Source: Naematelia aurantialba (Eukaryota; Basidiomycota; Tremellomycetes; Tremellales; Naemateliaceae). Taken from it: DNA of 64,000 bases. The notes under the pieces were generated by a model. It was not told the origin of the DNA, did no database searches, and saw only the letters and a program-made list of their open reading frames with translations. This document shows, in pieces, positions 9,149-22,466 of the stretch. The stretch is from assembly GCA_021527695.1 (NCBI GenBank), contig JAKFAO010000005.1, positions 930,001 to 994,000 on the forward strand, given 5' to 3'. The position numbers and the translations under genes were made by a program. Each line of letters opens with the position of its first letter. The stretch's first letter is position 1.

Positions 9149-11706
9149 ATGGGCAAGTCCAAGTCCAACAAGTCCAGCTCGAGGGGCACAGCTCTGGACG
9201 TTTCTCTCCATCCAGTCGGGAGGGAGGATGCTATCGATCCCTCGTCGCTCGCTGCGGTCCTTGCGGTATGTCATATCATCACCTACGAATGACGTGAATA
9301 CCAGGCTAACAGCATGGCACAGGCCGACTACCCCCTCATCGACAGTACCTTGATCGTCGCCATTCTGTCCGATTACCCCGCCGAGCACATCCACAAGCAC
9401 GTCGAGGAGATCCGTGATCAGCTCGGTATACTTGAGGCCACCAGTGTGCCTGACCCAGACGATGCTCTGACCAATGAGAGCGAGGTCGATACAAGTACAA
9501 CAGACGGAGAGCTCGACGCAAAGCTCGGTGCTCTAGCGATTGGTCATCATTCAACAGGTACCGGGCTGGCGGGAGGTGCGGTCACGCGACTCAATGGAGC
9601 CAATGAAAGTGGAGCGAGGACGTCGGGTACAGGCCATTCAAGGGTATCGTCGAATGCAGGGGCCAGTGGATCTGGATCTGGATCTAGGAGTTCAAGCACG
9701 AAAAGCACCAGTCCGACGAGCGTGCATGACGAAGGGGAGAGAGACGTCGCGGACGAGCTCGACCTCCTGAAGTCGCTCTTCCCAAATACGTAAGTCTGCC
9801 ACCGTAGCGTTGTGGCACCTTAGCTAACAGGAGAAGCCCGGTCAGTGTCCTTAGGGAAGCGCTCTCCTCGGAAACTTCCATCTCTACCGCGATCGATCAC
9901 CTCCTCTCGCTTGAGCTGATCCGAGATAACGAGGATTCCGGACGGTGGCCCAGCGACGCGCCTCTCCTTTCAGAGGACCAAGGGTCTTCATACACGGCTC
10001 GATCCCCTCTAGGCGGATATCCTGACAAGGTATCAGGAGGTGCTGCATCGGCTCCGGCATCTCGCTCCAGTTCGCGAGCCCGACGGAAACAGGAGAAACA
10101 TGTATTGCCCATCGTTGACACGCTCCAACGCCGCCCGGCATCGCGTCCTCCATCTCGACCGACGTCGCGCGCTGTTTCGCCATCCCGAGTCCGCATCTCC
10201 CGTCCAACCGATAATGCTTGGCACACGATAGCCTCTCTGGCCGCTTACCTCTCCGAGTTGGTGCCATCCAAACCACAAAGCTACTTTCTGGCCTACTTCC
10301 ACGCGCCGGACTACCGGTCGGCCTACGCTGCGGCGCGAGCGTCGCTAGCTGGGCTTCCTCGGTCTCAAGGGGCCGGCGAACTGGTAACGCGGGCCGAGGA
10401 TGTGTTGAACGAGATATATGGCGGATACATGCTGGATCAGCGGATGACGGACAAGGAGAAGGAGGCGATTGCATACGATCTCAAGCTATGTCTGAACGCT
10501 GCTGGAGGGGACGTTGCCGGGGTGATGGATCTCATGGACTTGCTGGATGAGATCAGCCTGTGGCCAGGAGACGAGGACGATCTGGCGAGGTACGATGAGG
10601 AGGTACCGTCGATCAGCTCTCTCGGCCCTCAAACTGGCGTGTTCCACGGGGCAGCAGAGTCTAGGCCGGCACCTGCGCCGGCGCTATTAATCCTAGGATC
10701 AGCATCAGCACCAGCCATGCCGACAAAATACGTGAATCCCGACCGCTTGCTCTCGCGTCCAAAGACAAAGCAGCCCCCTCCATCGGCTGAGCGGACGGTC
10801 CCTGGCTCTCAGGCTCCCACCAACCAGCTCATCCAGACTGCCCACGACGATTTCGGCGTCCCTCCATCCTCGCCCGTCCCCTCTTCGCCGAAACCTCTTG
10901 CTGGCAAGCAGGTCCACCCGCAAAACTGGCGGACCGTGTCGCATGTCCGTCCGCGCCCTGCGCGTTTCGCCCACCCACACGCGCCCAGCATCCCCTCGTA
11001 CTCTCGTGGCCATTTGCCCAACAACCGCACCCCGGGCTCGCTGTTCGATGCTTCCAGTGCGCTAGAGCCGAGCATCGACGAATGCCTGTCGCGTGCGGCC
11101 GCGGAGCGGGCGAAGCGGGAAGCGGCCATACGCGAAGCGGGGCGGCACTTTCGAGGGAGCGGCAAAGGCGGCAAGGCGCTTTCTGGGGCTGTGGCGGGGC
11201 ATTACGCATCGCAAGCACGGGAAGCGATGGCCAACGCCCGAGACTGGGAACTCAAGGCGGCACGCATGGTCGTCCAAAGCCAGCTGGACCGATCAGGCAA
11301 CACAGCGGTCGACCTGCACTACATGACTGTCCATGAGGCGGTGACAGTGTCGCTCGAAGCCGCTGACAGGTGGTGGAACGCCCAAGTGTCGAATCACCAG
11401 GGGTTCGCGGAGCAGAGCAGAGATAGGACGCCTACTGTGTCTGGTTTCGGTGACGGTAACGGAGACGGGAACGGTGCCGGGCGTAACAGTGCCGGCAGAG
11501 GGGGCGGCGGCGGCAGCAGAGAGAGGGAGGGAGGCGGCGGCGGACTGACAATCGTCACTGGCGTGGGACGGCACTCGACCGGCCAGCGGGGGGTCCTAGG
11601 CCCGGCTGTGGCGACGGCGCTCGAGGGCGAGGGGTGGAGAGTCGACAGGGGCGACAGCGCGAGGGGGTACCTGCTCGTCAAGGGGCGTAGGACGGGGTGG
11701 TCCTAG
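9149..11706 (+). CDS. Cue2-like CUE / DUF1771 / Smr-domain endonuclease
   Basis: Exons are 9149-9265, 9323-9789 and 9846-11706, giving 814 aa. CUE-like stretches come first: SLAAVLADYPLIDSTLIVAI, then LDLLKSLFPNT...AIDHLLSLE. Near the C-terminus is a DUF1771 helix pair (ERAKREAAIREAGRHF...GHYASQAREAM) and an Smr nuclease domain with VDLHYMTVHEA, TGVGRHST and LEGEGWRV. This architecture matches yeast Cue2, which cuts mRNA at collided ribosomes in no-go decay. A long Pro/Ser-rich middle and Gly-rich loops inside the Smr domain are unstructured. The second intron has two in-frame acceptors: 9845 is favoured because branch site CTAAC at 9824-9828 would be too close to 9830. The domain call is firm; the Cue2 role is by homology. 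Confidence 0.85.
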
Positions 11707-12623
<917 letters not shown>

Positions 12624-15015
12624 TCACGCCACTCTCGCCTGCTTCTCGCCGCCCAATGCCTCGAACCCCGCCTCGTCCGCGCCCCGCTTCTGCACCGGCG
12701 GCCGCACCATCCCCCCTCCTGCGCCGCCGCGGAAGCCCCGTCCTCTAAAGCCCCCGCCACCACGATTGTACCCGCCTCTACCACCGCGGAAACCAAACCC
12801 TTGCCCACCACCGCTATTCGTGCCTCCGCCTCCAAACCCACCGCCACCGGCGCCACCCATCGCGCCGTTGACGTTGCCGTTGCCGTTGCCGTGCCCGCCT
12901 TGAACCCCCATGCCGTTCATTCCCATCCCGCCATTCATCCCCATCCCCATTCCCATTCCCATCCCCATTCCCATCCCCATCCCCATCCCAGCGTTCATGC
13001 CCGCATTCATGCCCATACCGCCGTTCATCCCCATCCCCATACCGCCGTTCATCCCCATACCGCCGTTCATCCCCATCCCGCTATTCATACCCATCCCGCC
13101 GTTGCCCATACCTCCGCCGCCCATCATGCCGCCATTCGCCATCATGCTACTAGCAGCGAGCAGCTGCATCTGCATGACAGTCGCATTGACAGCTTGCAGT
13201 TGTGTCTGCAGCATAGCGCGTGCCGGCGCCGTGAGTTGAGGGTTCTGTAGCATCCGATTCACCTATACCTCAGTCAGCACCGCACTAGCGCACAATTCGA
13301 CGCTCCACCACGCAGTATACTTACCTGAGTCGTGTATAGCTGCATGGTGGCCGGGTTGAGCATCTCTTGCATTTTCGCAGGATCAAACTGGTTGACCTGG
13401 GGTATCGGGTCGGCAGCGGCCGTGCCTCCAGTCCCTTCCTTGGGCGGAGGCACAGTCGGCGTCGCTGTGCCCTCTTCCGCCTGTACCATATCAGAACAGT
13501 CCCCTAGACGAGTTATATGAACAAGCAGAGTCGAGCCCACCTTCACTTCCCCAGTCTCCACCTCACCATCTGCTTCCGCCTTGCTCTCTTCTTTGCGGCT
13601 CTTCTCGATCGTGCTCTCCACATACGCCTTGACCCTCGCCCGCAGGTCCTCGTCGATCACTAGCTTGTCGAGACTCGCAATCTTGCTCTCGCACGACGGG
13701 CACTCAAACGCACGCTCAAGCAGCGTATTGGTGATACATTCCTCGCAGAACGCCGTGCTGCAGCAAGGCGTCTTGACCGGGTCCCATAACAGTTTCTTGC
13801 AGATTGGGCATGTGAGCTCGGTCTCGGTCGGCGATTGGTCTCGAACATCGGCGCCGGTCAGCGTTTTTGGCCGCGCGGCAGCTTGTTTAGCCCATTGCCG
13901 TCTGTTCCATCAGCACACGTCGGGGATTTAAAAGGAAGTATACACACGTATCAGGCATGGACATGACGAAGCCTCCGTCGGCGGTAAGCATTGCTCCGCC
14001 AGATGAGCCCTCTCCACTGAGTGGCGTCTCGACGGTCTTGAGAAAGCTCCGCGGGATCCCGGTGACACGGACAAACCGCTTATCAGAGCCGACAGGACCC
14101 GAGGTGGACTCGCTGTCTTTGGGACAGTCCTGAATCCAGTGGCCTATATGGTCAGTGCCGATCATAATTAGACCGATAGCTCACCTTTCTGTCCGCATCG
14201 ATAGCAGATGTAGCCGACAGGCAGCTCCTTGTCTGGCGGCATGGAGTAGTCGAATTTGCCGCCACTGCCCCCGCCTCCTGGTGGACCGGTGGGCCGCGTC
14301 TGCGCCCGTCGTTGCTGTTGTGCTCGTCCCGATTGCCTATACTGTCAGTCGACCCGGCAATGCCGATACAGCGAAACTCACAAGGCCATACCCTCCTGTG
14401 TTGCGTCCCAGACCTGCTCTTGCTGCGCAAACATGGCTGCAATGCCCTCATCTCGCGGAATAACCACTTCAGGCTGACTTGCTTGCTGCTCGCATAAGCC
14501 AAACTTGCATTGGGGTTTGGCCACAGAAAGACCCACCCGAGCCTCTTCTTTGCCGTCGAACCGCTTACTCATACTTCCAAACATCCCGCTGGACTTTTGC
14601 AGTCCCTTTGCTTGCTTTGCAAGCATGGCGTCCCGGGCGTGCGCCTCGATTCGATGGTCACCAGTCAATGCATCCGCAGCACCGGTGCCGATGATGTAGT
14701 TTTGCGCATTACCTCGCCCCTTGCTGGATGCTGGCAGTCGCCGCACAATGACCGACGACGATCGCGGAACCTGGTGGTTATCATCTTTGAACTCTTCACG
14801 TCTCGTCAGCTGAGAAACATTGACGACGGATCGGGGAACATACCTTCCTGTGTGACGTTGTCATATACGCCGAGATCAAAGTCTTTGCCATTGCCCATAC
14901 GGTTGTTGAGGATGATTTCGCGTTTCAGGTCGAACACCGAGATATGGGTGCCGTCAAACGTCACCCGCGACTCCTCCTTCCCGCCTGCACCCCACCGATA
15001 GAAGACTGTCGACAT
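12624..15015 (-). CDS. MPE1: mRNA 3'-end processing factor Mpe1 (RBBP6-like: DWNN, zinc knuckle, RING)
   Basis: Exons are 15015-14844, 14793-14382, 14336-14185, 14143-13948, 13901-13541, 13480-13325 and 13262-12624, giving 695 aa. Mpe1 is a subunit of the cleavage and polyadenylation factor in the nucleus. The N-terminal ubiquitin-like DWNN domain is clear (VFYRWGAGGKEESRVTFDGT, ISVFDLKREII). A CCHC knuckle follows (YICYRCGQKGHWIQDCP). A RING-type U-box-like finger comes next (LTCPICKKLLWDPVKTPCC, FCEECI, FECPSCES). The last exon is low complexity: long Met-Gly-Asn runs, then Arg-Gly-Gly repeats and a short basic tail (VQKRGADEAGF). The Met-Gly-Asn part is encoded by a degenerate CCCATN repeat on the + strand and is likely length-variable. 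It is head-to-head with the ornithine acetyltransferase gene, 384 bp away. Confidence 0.92.
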
Positions 15016-15399
15016 GATGGAGGATGGACGCGATTCCCAGCGATTAGGTGATGGGTAGGATGAGAGAAGACTTTAGACAGCTCCTCGATATTCTTTTGGG
15101 GAAGACGAGTTGGGGTTTGGCTTCATGCACAGGAAGAAGAGGCTAGCCAGTTCATGCAATGAGACTCTACGATTCGTCGTGGCTACCTCCCTCTGAGGGT
15201 ATCTCATGCGCCAGTGTGAAGACGAGTAGAGAGTAAGCAACTGCGGCTTGGACGAGGGGACTATGGGCGGGTGGGATAAATAGCGATAAAAATCAGGAAT
15301 AAATCTTCTGGACATCTTTCAACGTTCGTGCCTGTCTTCCGAGTCGACCAAGGGTTTGTGATATCTTGCACTGTTTGTTGCTTTCGACATTAGACAACC
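15016..15399. promoter_or_regulatory. Divergent promoter region, MPE1 / ornithine acetyltransferase
   Basis: This 384-bp head-to-head spacer must hold both promoters. I see no further gene in it. Confidence 0.5.
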
Positions 15400-16970
15400 A
15401 TGCCACCACCACTGCCCTCGCCGAGTGGCGCATCACGCATCCTACCCAATCTGGTGCGAGCCTTCTCCTCAACCTGCTCATCAGCGGCCTCATCCAGCGC
15501 CGCACCCTCGAAGCTCCACCACGTCAAGTCCTATCCGAGCTCTGCATTTCCGGTCGGCTTCGCCGTCGCCTCGACTCACAGCGGCATCAAAAAGTCGGGC
15601 GCACTCGACCTTGGGATCCTTGTATCTGACCGCGCATGTGCCGCGGCGGCATGTGTCACGCGCAACGTCTTCAAGGCAGCGCCTGTGACCGTCACGACAG
15701 AGGTGCTGGCGCAGGGCAAGGGCCGGGTGCGGGGCTTCGTAGTCAACTCTGGCTGTGCAAATGCAGTGACCGGCAAGAAGGGCCTCGAGGACGCGTGGGC
15801 AATGAGCCGAACGGTGGGCGAGGGAGTCCTGGTCATGTCCACTGGCGTCATTGGGCAACATCTTCCGATCGACGGCATTACCGGATCGATACCAAATCTC
15901 AAGGCCGAGCTGTCGTCGGCGCCTGATGCGTGGATGAATCTGGCAAAAGCATTCATGACGACCGACACCTTTCCGAAACTTCGCACAAAATCTTTCATCT
16001 TGCGTGGCAAGGAGGTTCGTTTGGTCGGTATCGACAAGGGCGCAGGCATGATTGCGCCCAACATGGGTCCACCGCACGCCACGCTCCTCGGTGTCATTGC
16101 GACTGACGCGGCAGTTGCGCCAGATGCCCTCCAGTCTGCGCTCAACTACGCCGTGGACCGCTCGTTCAACTCGATCACGGTCGACGGAGACATGAGCACC
16201 AACGACAGTATCCTGTGCCTTGCAAACGGTGCCGCGTCAGACGGCGCAGAGCTCACTGCGTCTGACCCGGAGTTTGAGGGCTTCAAGCAAGAGCTGGGAG
16301 CGTTTGCAGAGGAGCTGGCCCAACTCGTCGTACGAGATGGCGAGGGAGCGACCAAGTTTGTGACGATCCGCGTCAAGGTGAGCCATCCCGTTTATGCAAT
16401 CTTTCTGTCAAGACTGACCCGTACAGAACGCGCCGACATTTGACGTTGCCAATGCGGTCGCTAGGTCGGTCGCCAGTTCGTCTTTGGTCAAGACGGCCTT
16501 TTACGGCCAAGGTGAGTGTACGGCGTCAGCTCCCGCTGATGACAGACGCCAACTGGGGTCGGATACTTTGTGCTGTGTAAGTCTACCTAGTTGCCGCGCT
16601 GACGTGCAGCGGGTACACTGCTGTGCCACCTGGGACGTTCTCGCCCACCCAAGTCTCCGTCTCGTTCATCCCTGCATCTTCGGCGTCTGACGCAACTCCA
16701 CTGCGCCTTTTGACCAACGGCGAGCCCGAGCCAAATATCGACGAGGAGCGGGCGAGCGTGATCCTCGCGGAAGAGGACCTGGAGGTGGAGATTGACCTTG
16801 GGGCAGGAACCGAGGAGGCCAGGGTGTGGACGTGTGATTTCTCGCATGTAAGTGGCGAGAATTCTGGATTTGCCGTGCTGATTTTGCAGGAATACGTTAC
16901 GATCAATGGAAGCGTGAGTCTTCTGGATCACTCGCAGGCTCCGCTGACGACGATGTAGTACCGAAGCTGA
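15400..16970 (+). CDS. ARG7: Mitochondrial ornithine acetyltransferase / N-acetylglutamate synthase (ArgJ)
   Basis: Exons are 15400-16377, 16427-16511, 16546-16576, 16610-16847, 16890-16913 and 16959-16970, giving 455 aa. ArgJ moves an acetyl group from N-acetylornithine to glutamate, closing the cyclic arginine pathway in the mitochondrial matrix. The first about 45 residues are Ser/Arg/Ala-rich with few acidic residues, as in a mitochondrial presequence ([16 protein letters not shown]). Family signatures include [39 protein letters not shown] and [10 protein letters not shown]. The self-cleavage site sits in [10 protein letters not shown]...HATLLGV, where Thr228 would become the N-terminal nucleophile of the beta chain. 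The C-terminus ends [11 protein letters not shown], close to the family norm, and is encoded by exons of 24 and 12 nt. Length is typical. Confidence 0.94.
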
Positions 16971-17325
16971 GCATGCGCAACGACTAGACAGCATCAAGAC
17001 AAGTTGTGGCGGTTGAAACATTGGGAGACAGTGTCGCTCGGCGAGGCACTGCGTGTTGCAAATTGGGTCCTGCCGTATCATTATGCATCCTCAACATGAG
17101 AGTCTGTCCATGTCGGTTCGGAGATACCCCGTCCAGAATGAACCTCTGCACGATCTGTGGTCAAACTCGACGATGCTTCAGATGTGGAGAAGCTTTTGAT
17201 CCGTGCGCGCCGTGTCCGACGGACGAAACCAACTTTTCGTAGCCAGACACAGAGTGTAATGAGTGTATTCTCACCTTTGTGTCTTCATCATCGTTCTTGT
17301 ACGGTGGGCATTGGGCGGGCGGATC
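16971..17325. other. Spacer ArgJ to AsnRS
   Basis: A 355-bp same-strand spacer, presumably the ArgJ 3' UTR and AsnRS promoter. Only short ORFs without family features occur here. Confidence 0.5.
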
Positions 17326-19788
17326 ATGCGGCCTACGCGACTACTGCGCTCGTCGTTACCGCCCACGATCCGCAGCATCCTCTCGTCCACGCCTACACCC
17401 AGCGCCAGCGGCAGCAGCAGCACGCGCGGCACCAATGGAAGCTCCAGCGCCAGTAGCTCCGTCGGCAGTAGCAGTCGCAGCGACTCGGATTCAGGCGACT
17501 GCACCATACACGGCTGGCTCACGGCTGTACGCTCGCACAAGAAGGTGACGTTTGTGCATGTCTCTGATGGGTCCGCAACGGCCCAAGCGGTGTTCAAGCA
17601 CGGGTCGAGGGATCCCAACCACGTGAGCGATTCCAACGGCTCGAGCGAGACCAGCAGCGGGAGCGATACAAGCCTGAGGAGCGATTCCAGCCTCGGGAGA
17701 GATACAAGCCACGGAAGCGGTGGTGGTGATGGGAGCGATGGGATCGGGACACGGTCCGTACCGTAAGCTCTTTCGTGGCTCATCTTTGAGAAAGCACGCT
17801 GGGAGAGCTAAACAGCGCCAGGGCCAACTTGAGTGTCGGCGCAAGCGTGCGGCTCACAGGTCGACTGAGCGCTTCGAGAGGTGCGGGACAGGCGAAGGAG
17901 CTGGTCGTCGACGAGGCGGAAGTGCTGGGGACGTGTGATCCAGAGGTACGTCTGTGTTTGCCTTGGCGCAGCTCGCTCTCATACTGCTCTTCCCCTTCCT
18001 CCTGCTCTTCCTCTTCCTCTTCCCGTTCCTCCTGCTCTTTCTCTTCCTCTCCCGGCTGTAGACAACTGCTGGAGCTCTCACCACTGCCCGGTATATCCAG
18101 CTGTTATTACTCTTGCGCAAAACTCAAGAGCGGCATCTTGTGCTGCGAGACTGAGCTCTGCAGATACCATGTGCTCCAGTACCGCTCTAGACAGCGACCG
18201 CGGCTCGTTCTCCACACCTAAAGCCAGGTCTTACTCTGGCTGAAGACCGTTACCTCGTCAAAGCCGCAACTGCTGACACCCCCGCAGGAGTACCCCATCC
18301 AGAAGAAAGAGCTGTCAGCGACGTATCTGCGCCAAAATGCCCATTTGCGGTTCCGCACGGCGAGCGCTGCTGCTCTTACACGGACGAGGGATGGGCTCAT
18401 GCGGGATTGGCATGATTGGTTTGAAGTGGGCCCATGTCCTATCTACTAGCCTCCCCAGTTTCTTTCGTCCCCGACCCGCTTATGCCCTTCACCCTCCTCT
18501 CGCACTCGTTGAATCACGCGGCTTGGTCTGTCAGCCGAGCCTCTGAGCTGATCTGTACACTGTCCAGGATGCTGAATTCACACACATCCATACGCCGATC
18601 TTGACATCGTCAGACTGCGAGGGCGGAGGCGAGACGTTCACACTGCGAGACGCCTCTCCCGAATCTTCCACGCAGACCCCCGGCACCTCATCCTCTACAT
18701 TGCCCCTGTCTCCATTCCATACGTCCTCAGCCTCAACCTTGCCCCTCCCGTCTCCGCCCATCTCTCCCTCTCTCCCTTCTCCCACCAAACCCGTCGCTGA
18801 TGCAATAACCCCCTCGCTGCCGCCGTTGCCCTCTCCCACGACCCCCACACCCGAGTCACCATCACCATCACCGTCACCGCCGCCATCAACGCCGGAACCA
18901 TTCTTCCCGCATCCTGTCAATCTCACCGTCTCGTCCCAACTGCACCTCGAAGCTCCCACCCACGCCCTTACACGCACCTACACCCTCTCGCCGTGTTTCC
19001 GCGCCGAGCCCAGCGTGACCTCGCGCCACCTGTGCGAATTCTACATGCTCGAAGCAGAAGTGGCCTTCGTCTCCACGCTCGACGCCCTCCTCGACGTAGT
19101 GGAGGATGGGATCCGCAGCGTCCTTGATCGGCTTGTACATTCCTCTGGGGCCCGGGCGAACCGAATGCGCCAAGACCTCAAGCCAGAGTCGCTGGCAATG
19201 CTGGAGAGCGTCATAAGTGCGCCGTTTGGACGGATGACCTACACCCGCGCGATGGAAGTTCTGCGCGAGCGGCATAAGCAGGAACCGTTCAAAGCGGAGC
19301 CACAGTGGGGGCTGGGCATCAGTACGGAGCAGGAAAAGTGGTTGGCGGGGGGTGCTGGCCGGCCGGTGTTCGTCACGCATTTCCCAGCGGCCATCAAGCC
19401 GTTCTACATGCTCCCGTCCGATGCCGTCCCGTCCTCGTTCTCCTCTGGACCGCGCGCAGAGGCAGGATCAGAACCAGGGTCAGAACCAGGGTCGTCATTG
19501 GCTCCGGGACCGACGGTAGCAGCGTTCGACCTACTGGTGCCGGGACTGGGCGAGCTCATCGGTGGTTCGCTGCGCGAGCACCGTCTCGCCCCGCTGGAAG
19601 CTGCGATACAGGCGGCCGGGCTGAAAACGGACGAGTACGAGTGGTACCTCTCGCTCAGGCGGTACGGGTCCGTCCCGCATGGCGGGTGGGGCATGGGATT
19701 CGATCGCTGGATCATGTGGGTGACGGGGACGGGGAATGTCAGGGAGGTGGTGCCGTTTCCGCGGTGGAAGGGGCACTGTCAGTACTAG
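17326..19788 (+). CDS. SLM5: Asparaginyl-tRNA synthetase, probably mitochondrial
   Basis: Exons are 17326-17762, 17822-17945, 18288-18425 and 18568-19788, giving 639 aa. The enzyme charges tRNA-Asn. A basic, Ser-rich leader ([19 protein letters not shown]) suggests mitochondrial import. The anticodon-binding OB fold is visible ([20 protein letters not shown]). The class II core follows: [46 protein letters not shown]-like [22 protein letters not shown], and motif 3 [12 protein letters not shown]. Two insertions stand out: a Ser/Gly/Asp-rich loop in the OB fold near residues 95-145, and about 85 Pro/Ser/Thr-rich residues between GGETF and the motif 2 region. The second intron has a pyrimidine tract at 17984-18056. 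Acceptor 17821 was used; 17815 also keeps frame and adds two residues. The upstream GTG extension was not used. Confidence 0.9.
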
Positions 19789-20459
19789 CATCCTGTGTTG
19801 TGCGATCAGTCGGCGGCTGCGTAGGCAAAGAGGGCATTGAGAAACGTGGAGGGTGGATCAACCAAAGCACCGACCAAGTTATTGCATGGATGAATTAATG
19901 CATGGATCAAATCAACCCATGGATCTACGCAAGTATGGGGATGATATTCATGCAGCCCTTCGCGAGAAGGAGGAATAAGTCTGCCCAAGGACGGAGACAT
20001 GAGCCAGATGATATGCATCTATCGTTGTCTGCAACGATAGGAGCTCAGCGTGGTGCGCACGACAACAGCATCTCAAGCATCGACATCAGCGCACCACAGG
20101 CAGCCAGCCTGTTCGTCTGATAGTCTGATAGTCTGATAGTCTGATAGTCTGATAGTCTGATAGTCTGATAGTCTGATAGTCTGATAGTCTGATAGTCTGA
20201 TAGTCTGATAGTCTGATAGTCCGATAATCTGCCAGTCTGGTAGTTTGCGACTCAGCGAGACAGCCGGCGTAGGTAGATGACATTCGGTACCGATATGTGC
20301 ATACAGAAAATACACTGTATTACAACATTCCATGACCAGCAAGTCTTTTGTCACCATCCAAGCGCAGGCATCGCATCTACGGGTCTATTGTTCTATCGAT
20401 CTATTGATTCTGCTTCCACCGTCCAAAGAAGCTACACATCATCAGCATCGACGAATAAC
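19789..20459. other. Convergent spacer AsnRS / GT32
   Basis: This 671-bp tail-to-tail spacer holds the TCTGATAG array. At 19885-19923 there are two copies of the short palindromic word ATGCATGGAT. No gene is visible. Confidence 0.6.
20116..20220. repeat. TCTGATAG octamer tandem array
   Basis: Thirteen essentially perfect copies of an 8-bp unit, decaying into variants up to about 20250. It lies between the tails of AsnRS and the GT32 gene. Confidence 0.97.
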
Positions 20460-22466
20460 CTATTGTCTCTGCACAGCTCGCCTGCAGCACGACAGCGAGC
20501 AGCGCGAAGGTGACGATGCGAAGCAAGACGCGAGGCGAGACGTAAGGGAAGACGCCAGGACTAGACGTGTTGGAGGACGCGCTGCCAAAACACTCACCCA
20601 TGCCAGACCACACGGTGGTCGCCTTGCTCCCCCTCGCTCGCATCGGCCCGGAACGAATGCACCGGCATGACGCTGCGCCATCAGCTCGCGTCCAGACATT
20701 TGTTTCGTCGAATGCCGACTCGTGACTCGTGATTCGCCACGAAGAACTCGACGAGTGGCGAATGTATCGTGGCGAATCACGAGTAGGAGCGACGAGTGAT
20801 GGATCTAGAGTACTCACACGACGTCGCCGAATCGCACCGGCTGCTTTAGGCCAGACAGCCGCTCGGGGTGCACGCCATGCTGTATGAGCAGGTACCGCAT
20901 CACTGCGTCGGTGCTGGATCCATCAGCATAGCTCCTTGCCTTTGGCCGAAGAGAGGTCCAAAAAGGTCTACTCACAAGGCGCCTGGACCAGTCCAGTCGA
21001 GCTGTGTGGTGTCAGCTCCAGCTCTTCCAGCGTCCATCGTGCACCGGGTAGTGTGGTGGCTGTGATGGCAAGGAGAGGATGTGGAGAGGAGAAGGAAGGA
21101 AGGAGACTGACGATCTCGGGAACATCCAAGCCCTCTTCTCCACTCGCTTCGGCCTCTCTGACGCGCCTAGCCTCGCGCAGTCCGTGGCCTAGGACATCCA
21201 GCAAGATGGGGTGCGCGCGTTTCGCCTGCACCGTCCACTGCACCACCTGGATGCCGCGCACAAAGCTCTCCTTGCGCCAGTCAGTGTTCAGGTCCGGCGC
21301 ATCCGCCTCCAGGGCGATGACGAGCGCCGGCGAGTCGTCCTCGACCGACACGGTCATTGGCGTCTCCGCATTCCCCTCGGAATTCGCATCCGCCTCGGAG
21401 CCTGCCTCGGCCTCGTCGTTCCGACTGTCGTCCGCCCGGCTGAGCTCAAGGAGAGTCGGCAGGAATCCAAGAAGCGGGTGGATGGTCGGGCGGTCGGGCG
21501 AGAGTGCCCATTGAGATATGGGCCGCACACAGGCGGTGTCGGTATCGGTGTACACGCCGCCATTAAGCAGTAGGACTAGATACCTATGGTCGGGTCAATA
21601 CCAGAGCATACCAGCGACACAAAGCCGATCACAGACGACGACGACGACGATGATGATGATGATGATGATGACGACGGGGGTGGCAAAGTGCTGAATCGGT
21701 GGCACAGTGCTGAATGGTGGCAAAGTGGTGAATCTCACCTGAACAGATCCGCTCGCAAGACGCCTCGCGCGCCGCGCAACGCGCGAAGCTCGTGCAGCAC
21801 GCCTGCGTCGGGACCAAGCGCCTGGGCGACCCAGCCCTCGATCGCATCGTCCTCTACGAACATGGTCTGCCAGTCCGGGTTCTGCTCTGACCACGACTTG
21901 AACTGCTCGGGGAACTGGTCGGGCGAGCGCAGGTCCGTCGTGTAGATGAAGTTTGGGAGCGGCTCGGCCGGCCGTGGCAGGCGGGACAGGCGGGCAACCA
22001 CGTCGTCTAGCAGTCTCCCAGCGGCGGGAGGGGCGGTGGGCGACGTGAAGAATTCGGACAACGTCTCGGATAGGCCCTGGCGGTAGTCGTGTGCGCTTGT
22101 GCTTCCGAGCTTGACGCCGAGCTGGCGATCATACAGCTCCGTATCACAAGACGCTGCGGAGCGGGCGATGTCGGCGTCGATCCGGTCGAGAACCGCCCGC
22201 AGCGAGATGGACGCAGCTGCTTCTGGTCCGGCTGGTCCAGGTACCGAGGACGAGGACGGGCCGGCAAAGGCGTGCTGGAGCGACCGGGGCGTGCGCTGGC
22301 GCACAGGCGCGACGGCCAGCTCGGACGGGGCGTAGTAGATGTGGAAGAGGGACAGGCTGACGATGGCCACCAGGGCCAGGAGGAGAAAGGTGCGCGGCGG
22401 CCGTAAGCGCCGTACCAAGGTCGGTGTCGAGCTGCGCCGACGGGTCGGCGATGGTGAGGCGGTCAT
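20460..22466 (-). CDS. GT32-family glycosyltransferase (Och1/mannosyltransferase-like), type II membrane protein
   Basis: Exons are 22466-21739, 21583-21112, 21001-20976, 20913-20818, 20672-20598 and 20481-20460, giving 472 aa. A short basic N-terminus precedes one hydrophobic segment (FLLLALVAIVSLSLFHIYY), as in Golgi type II enzymes. A Pro/Ser/Ala-rich stem follows. The catalytic part shows PNFIYTTDLRSPDQFPE, FKSWSEQNPDWQT, LRADLFRYLVLLLNGGVYTD and a DxD metal site (Asp256, Asp258). Downstream pieces LDWTGPGAFTDAVMRYLL and a closing VVWHG fit the GT32 'TGP' motif region. Family members add mannose or related sugars to N-glycans or sphingolipids; the substrate here is not clear. The loop near residues 270-330 is Asp/Glu/Ala-rich. 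Exon 3 is 26 nt. The last exon (7 residues) is less certain than the rest. Confidence 0.82.

Noticed and set aside
17263..17325. Upstream GTG start for AsnRS
   Set aside because: GTG is not a usual eukaryotic start; the first ATG gives a plausible presequence.
20116..20220. CRISPR-like or telomere-like array
   Set aside because: Copies are directly adjacent with no spacers, and the 8-bp unit is not a known telomere repeat; it is a simple tandem array.
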